A DNA stretch of 64,000 nucleotides from positions 1-64,000 of the forward strand of contig BQMF02000024.1 in the NCBI GenBank assembly GCA_027922465.2, in the 5' to 3' direction. This DNA comes from Turritopsis dohrnii. Taxonomy: Eukaryota; Cnidaria; Hydrozoa; Anthoathecata; Oceaniidae. How positions within the stretch are numbered: the first letter of the stretch is position 1; each line of letters opens with the position of its first letter. A model generated the notes under the pieces. It saw nothing but the letters and a program-made list of their open reading frames with translations. It made no database searches and was not told the origin of the DNA. Shown in pieces: positions 56,556 through 64,000 of this stretch. The translations under genes were made by a program, and so were the position numbers.

Positions 56556-57552
56556 ATGGCTAAAGTTACCCATGCAATGACGCTTCATCGACTTTTGCGT
56601 AATGGCTTGACTTTTCAAAGACTTCAAAGTACCTTTGAGAGTTCAGTGTCCTATCTTGATTTCTACGATAAAATGAAACAAATCGGAATCGAACGAAAGG
56701 CATCCAAATCTATAGCGTCTCGTTTGTCTTCGATGGGGCTGTCCTGCCGTGGTGAGGTTGATAACAGCGATGGACGCGTTTGTTCGGATGTCATTGATGA
56801 GGAGGATGTCTCAGTTGATATTGAGTCAAATAGTTGTAAGAATGTACTTGGACTATCTTTCTTGACGATGTTTATTAAACAATTAGAATACTGTTAATTA
56901 TTTATGTTTTTAATTGATTTCAGCTTTAGTTAAAGGACAGATTATACGATCTGACTCTGGTTACGAGTCCATCGGTAAACCGTCTTCCGGTTGTGACTTG
57001 TTCTATGCAATGTTCGTGGAGGAGTTTTTTTATCCGCCCGAAAAATATGAGTACACATTTGGATCCTTTTCTATCGCCGAAATCAGGCAATTAGATGATG
57101 AAATTTGCAAGCAGTTTGATGCCTTGTATTATACGGACACAAGGGAAGGTCGTTTGGATGGTTCAAATATTGACAAGTGCAACGAAAAAGATGATGGCAA
57201 AGATGACTGGGAGGACGAAGTGTCTCAAAATTGTGTTGAGTTTTCTTTACCAATTGACCGGGGTTTGCTTGCCAAGTCCATACCTATCGGAATGACAATG
57301 AATGATTTCAATGGCAAAGAGCTGCCGCTAAAAGTCCCTTTGTTCACACATTTCGATGACGAAAATGTATTGAAGTCCCGTCCAGAGGGTGGAATACCAT
57401 CGTATACAGGAAAGTCTGGACGTAAACACAGGAGACGTGTCATACGAGAAAATCTGGCTGCTGTAAAAGACAAAAATGTGAACAGTGTTTTGAATAACTC
57501 CTCGTGCTTCACCGTGAAACGAGAGACTGGTGAGGTTTTTGTGTTTGTGTAA
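56556..57552 (+). CDS. Uncharacterised protein, two exons
   Basis: Exon 1 56556-56835 and exon 2 56924-57552 join across a GT-AG intron of 88 bp. Total 302 aa from the ATG at 56556. The N-terminus (AMTLHRLLRNGLTFQRLQ, then SVSYLDFYDKMKQIGIERKA) looks helical. The middle has SDSGYESIGKP and FVEEFFYPPEKYEYTFG, and the C-terminus is mixed charged (SGRKHRRRVIREN). An acidic stretch (EDVSVDIESNS) ends exon 1. I see no catalytic motif, signal peptide or membrane segment and do not recognise the family. It sits between the exonuclease and TSEN2 genes on the same strand. Confidence 0.7.
57341..57402 (+). other. Source of a split duplicate found at 59528-59572
   Basis: This part of exon 2 occurs again in TSEN2 intron 2, lacking a 17-nt internal piece (57370-57386). 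See findings. Confidence 0.9.
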
Positions 57553-58287
57553 TTTTGTTGTTTTTCAAATATGGACAGAAAACATATAGGATATGTATTT
57601 ATTTATTTATGAAATTTTTACTTGTGTGATTTAAACACTCTTCTTTTTGGAGCATATATTTGCTTCGCTAGATGCAATCATGCATGATTGAAATGTTTCA
57701 CATTATTGCATCTTTTGAGGCAAGCTTATGTTTTGAGCATTTATTTTGAATGAGAATAAAAAGTTACTATTTATAGACATTACAGATATCTTGTGTTTGA
57801 ACAAAAATGCAAATGTGTTAGGTATATGAATATTTTAGACTTTTATATCAAAACGCTTAAGATAAATTGAGCATACTACAGAATCACAGAACAGAAGGAA
57901 AATATGCTGTATGACTTTAATGTTACCTTTTGTTCCTGTTTAACGAGATGAGCATTTTTCTCATCTGACACTTAAAAAGTAGCTACTAGTTATGAAATAT
58001 TTAGTGTGGAAATTTATTTATAAAATAACGGACATTTTTCGTGGTTGTACAATGTTGTACATTTTCTTGTTTGGTGCTGTGTTTGGTATCAGTCCAAAAT
58101 GATGATTCAGGTTCATCCTATGTTAATTTCATTGGAAGTAGTCATTTCTAATGAGTTGTTTTGTTTTGTTCCAATATTTTTTTCATAGGCAGATTTTGTT
58201 AGCAAAGTCTTGATTAAATTTTGTGCCTTTTTGTTTTTGTCGTTTTCACAGTAAGACATTAAGATCAACAGTAAATAAGTAGGATCA
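57553..58287. other. Intergenic stretch upstream of TSEN2
   Basis: AT-rich; no gene. The TSEN2 promoter must lie in or near 57.9-58.65 kb; no clear core element seen. Confidence 0.35.
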
Positions 58288-58385
58288 GCAAATCATCAAA
58301 AGTCACTGCGATGAAGAGTAATTTTACAGAAATAACGTGTATATTTCCATATAAATGCACTTCTTCACAGTGATCAACTTCCTAA
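58288..58385. repeat. MITE family M, copy 10 (partial)
   Basis: AAGTCACTGCGATGAAGAGT, TGTATATTTCCATATAAATG, CACTTCTTCACAGTGATC. It lies 270 bp before the TSEN2 start codon, in the promoter region. Confidence 0.75.
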
Positions 58386-58654
58386 AGCCTACACGATACC
58401 TGTGTTCCTACTTTTCAACCTGATGTTTTCTGGATTTTGAAAATGAAAAATGTGACGACAAACTTCTTCTTGATTGCGCAGGAAGGTTTTTCAATCTTGT
58501 TATTTTTTCCAAGAAGATTACCATTTCATTAGTTATTATAAGTAATACAGTTTGTTTTGAAGAAACTATAATCAAAATAATAATCAAAACTTTAGTCAAA
58601 ATTACAATAACAAAGTCGGAAATGACTTCAAATCAACGACAGCGTATTGAATAA

Positions 58655-61600
58655 ATGGCTGACCAAGACCTGCAGAAGCCACGAAGCAAAGTAAATACCA
58701 AGAACCATGTGCACGAATCTCCGTTTCCAGTTCCTATTGCTAGTTTGACTGGAAAACCAGCCAGCAAGTCCAGATGGTACTATTATTTTGCTCAACTGAA
58801 ATGTGACCATGTTGCTGTTTTCCGCCTGGGTGATTTGACTTTTCTATATCGTCTGGTAAGAACGTATATGTTGTGGAAATTGGATGTATTGTTTAACAAA
58901 ATTGTACAATTTAAGAATGTATAGTCAAGAATGTGTAGCACTTGTTTCTTGTTGTACTGTTAGTAATGTGAAATAAAACCTTTTAGTCAAGCTAACCATG
59001 TGTGTATTTTTTTTAGGGTTTCTTTGGTAAGGGTATACTCTCACGAAGTCGCGCTCAGTTTGAGCTTTACAATGATGTGCTGTTGGAGGAGAAACACCAT
59101 GTTTGTTTGTGTGAGTTCGTTTGCGTTTTTATCAACTTGAATTAGTTATTATGTGCTAAGATTGAAATACAGATGTAAATTCGTGCATAAAGTTATAGAT
59201 GATTGTTTACGACAACACATAGCACCTGAAAATTGTATGCTTGGAAACTGAAAATTACTCCTATTAACAAACCTCGCAAGAACTTCAGTTACGAGAGTGT
59301 CATCTTTCTTACATCATAACAAAGAACTCATCCTATGCTTTGTGCTGTGATTTTCATATAGTGAATGACTAAAAAAGCACATCATACCATCATACCGCAC
59401 TCCACTGTTGAGGAATTCTTTAAAATCACCCACAAACTGAATAAAATTTCTTCTTTTTGCGGTGCCATTTCATGACTCACTGGGAGATATTTCATTAATG
59501 TCTAATGTCATTTAAAAGAAACGTTTGTGTTCACACATTTCGATGACGAAAATGTAGGGTGGAATACCATCGATGTCTTTTTTTCTCTCTATGTTATCAG
59601 CAGAGTCAGCAGAGAAAAAGCAAGAGATGTTACGGCAACATCAGGTGCAGAAAGAAAGGTAGAACAGATTTATTGTGTCAGTGGAATTATTTTCATTTTG
59701 TAATTGTAACATGAACTTTTTCATTTCAACAGGTTGCGACAACATTCAATATGGGCAGGAAACGAGTTGGTAAGTTCTTAAAAGTATTCTGGTGTCTGAC
59801 AGTATTAGTTTACAGAGCACTTTAGGTATTTCGTGTATAGTCCATTATATTTATTTCAATGATGTCAGTAGTTTAGATCCTAGGCTAATGTAGGTTTGAA
59901 TGAATACATTTTAAATTATTTATTCTGTAATTTATTCACAAGGTTGAAGAAGGGACTGATTTTCATGTGTTACAGCCTTCCCCAGATGATAAACATCCAT
60001 TTCTCGACTCGATGGCGAACGATGATCCCATGCAGACTGATCAAAGCTGCACCGTTTCTAACTCCATTGGTGAGAAGAGAAAATTCTCTCAGGTAAGAAG
60101 TTGCTTCTGTTCAAACATGATTGGTGAGAATTGAAGTTTGTGCAGGGGATACTATGTGTACTGCTGATGATTTTCATGTTCTCCCTAGCCATGTGGGCTA
60201 CTTGTTACGGCTGCTGTGTTGAAATAGGAAGATTGACGTTTGATATGTTTTTGACATGTTTTATTTTTATACTGGCAATATCTATTTCTCGTTTATCATC
60301 AGTTATTTGCAGCGAAACTGCTAGCGAAACTGCTAGTTATTTGGATTGTAAACAAAAATGTTCAAATCATGAATCTTGACAATGTTCAGGGCTCATGAAA
60401 AAGTCTAACAGTGTTTATCTCTCTTCACGTTATGGTTTCTTGTGCAAACCTTATCAATCTGGTTTCGATAAGTGAGAATATAAACATATGTTATGTTTTT
60501 ATAAATTTCTAGGTGCCTGTATATGAGATTGCAATCTCGAAAGACTCTATTGCATCGTTTCTCTTTTTGCATTTGTGAGACCGAGGCAAAACGTTACCAT
60601 GGCCTCGTTAAACCAGACTATAAGTTGTTACCATGAACAAATCTCAAAGCAATTTGTATATGGTATATACACACGTTTGATTTTTGTTTTTATTGCAGGA
60701 CGAATCTGCTTGCGAGAAATCGATCAAGCTTCAAGATCCGTACAAAATTTATGAATACCTGCAGTTAACCCTAGAAGAGGTAATCACTTTCATGCTCTCC
60801 TCCTTTGCTGTTTTTGTTTTTACTTCGTGTTATGCGAGGTTACAGTTCAAAAGTTTATGATGTGGAGGAGAACAATCTTTTTTTAATGTGTTTTGTTTTG
60901 ACAGGCGTTCTTCTTGAAGTATGGTTTTGGTTGTCTTGATGTTCAAGATGGAAAGCAAGTGAGAGTTTCATCTGACAAAATTATTTGATTGACTGATACT
61001 TTGATTACTTTTCGTTATTTCATCAAAAAATAGGGTTAAAAAGCGTGCTTTCAGGACAAATGTTTTTGTTTTGATAGAAAGGAAAAGAACAAACAAAACT
61101 ATCGTTTGTGTATAAGGATGCTGTGCTAAATATTTTTGAAATTTATTTTTGTTTTGATGTTCAGTGTTGTAGTTAAGACTGGTTAAGAGAGACAGTGATA
61201 AGTGAGACGTAAGACAACAACGGTTGATATGAGAAAGAAGAATTTCGTTCATCGTTCCTGTGAAAGTTCAACTAAAATACTTTTTGTCCTTAGAAATCAC
61301 TTTAACAGACTTTTCATAAATTACATCATTGCAAACAGCGCCTCGTTTCTAAGTTGATAAAAGAATGGAGATGAGATGTCGTTTCTCTTTGTAAACAACA
61401 TAAACGTCATTCATATTCAGTTTGGAAACGAGGTTTTTGTTTTGACGTCATTCATCAAAGGTCTATTTCATTGATTGATTGATTGATTCTTTTAGCATAG
61501 CATGTCCGTGAGGGAAATGTGGTCAGCTTTCATCGACCTAAAGGCGGAGTTTGTGGAAAGATATATAGCGTACCACCATTTTCGAAGCAAGGGTTGGGTT

Positions 61601-63627
61601 GTTCGATTTGGAAACATTTACGGTGGCGATTTCCGTAAGTAAGTTCCGCATTTCGTGTGTACGGCTGTTCACGGTGATTTTCTCGGGGTACTTTGGAACT
61701 GTTTGTAATGACCAACTTTTTCTTTTAGTTCTGTACAAAGATGGAATGCCGTTCTACCATGCCAGGTAAAAGTGTTGTCTATCACACTCGTGTTTAACGG
61801 CCACCCGGGTTATTGGAACTTTCTGTACGTGAGCGAACCTTCGAAGTTCCTATTTCTATTTCCTATTAGCGATTCGCTTAAGTACAGTTGACTCTCGTTA
61901 TCTCGAACACAAGCCTTGGTACCGTCAGCATTTGTGACTTAGAGATAGTGCCACTCGACTGTAGGACAGACAGTTTATTATTGAACTACAATAGCATCGA
62001 AGACGACAACGCGAATAAAACTATTGATTAGAAATCATTCGTGAGTTCGCTTGCGAAACCGTGATTACCATCTTGAAATGACTCGTTCCTTTTTCGAGAA
62101 CAGGTTTTAACGCAGGTCAAACAGTTACGTTAAAAGATGTCTAGATATTTACCGATCGATATTTTTCCTGAATTTTAGTGAAATAATTTTGTTCCACGTA
62201 TGATATGACAGCAAAACAACTTTTGAAATTTTTTTCTGTAGTTTCCTATTTTCCCATTGTCATAGTAACGTAGCCTTATGTTTTTTTTTGTTCTCAGTTA
62301 TTCAGTCATAGTCCAGATGGTTGATCAAGAAACATTATCCCCAACGAGGCAAACACCCTTCACATGGAAGCAACTTGTGACTGTTTCGCGTGTCTGCGAG
62401 AAAGTTTCCAAGGTAAAACGATTTCTTATCGTGTGCAAGAGAATCTTTAACATATGATTATTTTCTGGTGGCACCTCCAACACCAAGTTGGAAAGAGTGT
62501 GCTTCCGCCATGAAATCGATTCGAATTAGAGAGGGAGAGTTCGAATTATGGAGGTTCGATATAGATTCGGCTATATACCCGTTTTATTTATTTTCCTGAC
62601 TTTATTGGTTTTGCACACATCGACAGTTGAACTTTTACTTAAATTTTAATCATTTTTATCGTAGGAAGTATTGTTCTGTTATGTGGTTCGTCCTTCAGGT
62701 ATATATACATGTATGTCCTGGCTTAATCCTCACTTTTTTGTGTAGATTTATTTTTGTCAATTTTTCAATTCGTTTTTTTTGATCACGTGATTATATATAA
62801 CTACTGTGGATTGGTGGAAATTTTGGGATCGTGATTGCAACAAAGTGGACTTATTATTGGAAAGCTGAAGAAAAATAATGACAACTTATTGCCCCGATTG
62901 TTCTCCCACCGCCCGTTCAATTGAAAGTGTTCCTAAAACGCCACTTAACCGCCCTCTTTTTTTTTCATTCTCATTCAGACATGTCGGATCAGGAGATGAA
63001 AACGATAAATTCCATAAAGCGCTTCAAAGTGATGGTAAGCCAAACCTTGTAAAATTCTTTCAACATTGTTTTTTGAGGATCCTGACTGGTCGCTTTCTCG
63101 AGCATACTCGTTTTCCTATAAGATAGTCTTTGTGTGAGGTTAAAGAGGACTAACACACTTTTCTGAAACCAAACTAAACTGTCACGATTTATATGTTAGA
63201 GAGTGTGTCCACTAAAAACGGATTAGCATCTTAATGGCTGCTGTAGGAAAATCATTTGACCTCCGTGGCCTCGATTTCCCAGTCCAAAATGAGAGTTTCT
63301 TGCTTGTAGAGACTTTAGGACTCGGTATACCAAATTTAATTCGACTTAACGTCAGACAAGCTTTTACGTTTTATTCAATGTGACTTTCGGAATTCCGCGT
63401 AATTTCGTCTCACGCCCTGTGGACAAATTTGTTAAAAAATCACTACGAAGGAGTGCATTTCTAAAGAAATACGCATACATTTCAATAAAAATTCTCTTCG
63501 TCGCAGTGGCTTTTTGACGATTTCGCCCACTGGATGATTGATGTTAATTGCGTTTTGTTACGTTTAGGAAGTTTTACTTCGTCGTTGGATTCCTGAGAAA
63601 CATCGTGAAGCGAAAGGTTGTTCGTGA
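58655..63627 (+). CDS. TSEN2: tRNA-splicing endonuclease subunit Sen2 (TSEN2), thirteen exons
   Basis: Catalytic subunit that cuts the 5' splice site of intron-containing pre-tRNAs in the nuclear TSEN complex. Exons: 58655-58855, 59017-59110, 59601-59658, 59733-59769, 59943-60092, 60699-60779, 60905-60958, 61496-61634, 61729-61765, 62298-62412, 62665-62698, 62979-63034 and 63568-63627. The sum is 1116 nt, 371 aa, with consistent phases; the human protein is 465 aa, so the middle linker is shorter. Landmarks: ESPFPVPIASLTG; GFFGKGILSRSR; PYKIYEYLQLTLEEAFFL; YIAYHHFRSKGWVVRFGN; LLYKDGMPFYHASYSV; SRVCEKVSKEVLFCYVVRPS; RRWIPEKH. The catalytic triad corresponds to Tyr274, His282 and Lys322 (human Y369, H377, K416), all present. 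Confidence 0.93.
61884..61990. repeat. Partial Tigger/pogo-type MITE end
   Basis: CAGTTGACTCTCGTTATCTC resembles the ends of the 10341 element, and TTGTGACTTAGAGATAGT is a degraded inner motif. A related piece (TTCGAATTAGAGAGGGAGAG, TTCGAATTATGGAGG) lies at 62520-62580. Both are in TSEN2 introns. Confidence 0.45.
63415..63533. repeat. MITE family M, copy 11
   Basis: CCCTGTGGACAAATTTGTTA start, GAAGGAGTGCATTTCTAAAG core, GCTTTTTGACGATTTCGCCC end with ACTGG. It ends 34 bp before TSEN2 exon 13, in the last intron. Confidence 0.85.
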
Positions 63628-63655
63628 TATCAAAGAAGCCCTGAACGTAAATGAG

Positions 63656-63758
63656 TTGAAAAATCACTGCGTAGGAGGGCATTTCCATAGAAATATACAC
63701 ACTATTTCAATGATAATGCTCTTCATCGCAGTGATTTTTGACGATTTTACCCACCGGG
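63656..63758. repeat. MITE family M, copy 12
   Basis: Same orientation as copy 11. It starts 29 bp after the TSEN2 stop codon: AAATCACTGCGTAGGAGGGC, then GATTTTACCCACCGGG. It is followed by a partial copy of TSEN2 exon 13. Confidence 0.8.
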
Positions 63759-63762
63759 AGAT

Positions 63763-63811
63763 GAGAAGCATCGTGAAGCGAAAGGTTTTCCTGGTCCATG
63801 ATGTCAAAGAA
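63763..63811 (+). pseudogene. Partial tandem copy of TSEN2 exon 13
   Basis: GAGAAGCATCGTGAAGCGAA followed by AGGTTTTCCTGGTCCATGATGTCAAAGAA-like text repeats 63597-63643. The first ~30 nt of the exon and the acceptor are missing. It would read EKHREAKG, then diverge (FPGP, stop) instead of CS, stop. Confidence 0.75.
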
Positions 63812-64000
63812 TGAAATAAGATCATTATCAGGTGAAAGATGTGGAGTCATCCGTGATATTGTGATTCCGAAAAGCAATCCATTCCGAATCGGAAAACGGG
63901 ACAAATCATCACCTACGTTTTTTTTTGCCTCCTGTTCGAGAGGTCTGTGTTTGGAGATTTTGCATTTTAAAAGATTTTTTTTGATTCCGAAAAAATATCA

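Noticed and set aside
1..64000. CRISPR arrays, operons, ribosome binding sites, rRNA genes.
   Set aside because: No regularly spaced repeats or bacterial gene organisation; the genes are spliced animal genes.

Overview
This is a window of AT-rich nuclear DNA from an animal. Seven genes have a structure I could read through with GT-AG introns: SDAD1, a PRL phosphatase (PTP4A), GLOD4, an E2F1-3-type E2F, a PARL-type rhomboid protease, a DEDDh exonuclease and TSEN2. An eighth gene, of unknown function, lies at 56556-57552. Protein similarity to vertebrate orthologues is high, introns are long and full of DNA transposons, and one retroelement ORF is of a kind I associate with cnidarian genomes. 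I infer an early-branching animal, most likely a cnidarian and perhaps a hydrozoan. The species cannot be fixed from the sequence.

Layout. 1-9.1 kb is a transposon landscape: a long-TIR element (116-2727), a TTAA-flanked element (3371-3757), a hAT-like element (3782-4474), and a retroelement (5584-6940) inserted into the left end of another TIR element (to 7804). An acidic candidate gene lies on the minus strand near 9.1-9.8 kb. SDAD1 (minus, 10675-22510, six exons) has an 8.2 kb first intron full of repeats. PTP4A (minus, 24388-25968, three exons) follows. 26-33.7 kb is intergenic and repeat-rich. GLOD4 (minus, 33704-44591, nine exons) has a first intron made almost wholly of nested transposons and a 7.2 kb second intron that holds several more. 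About 1.26 kb of shared divergent promoter separates GLOD4 from E2F (plus, 45850-48243, six exons). Then, all on the plus strand: PARL (51319-52248, one coding exon), the exonuclease (53581-55216, five exons), the unknown two-exon gene (56556-57552) and TSEN2 (58655-63627, thirteen exons).

The genes are unrelated housekeeping and cell-cycle genes (ribosome export, phosphatase signalling, mitochondrial proteolysis, tRNA splicing, G1/S control) and do not form one pathway. The most distinctive content is the mobile DNA. Five separate elements (five complete) begin CAG, end CTG and have exact 5-bp target duplications. One short interspersed family occurs about twelve times, in introns or next to genes. 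There is also a Russian-doll arrangement in GLOD4 intron 2, where the innermost element carries a TATA box, a signal-peptide-like ORF and a splice donor. No CRISPR array, rRNA gene or intact tRNA gene was seen.
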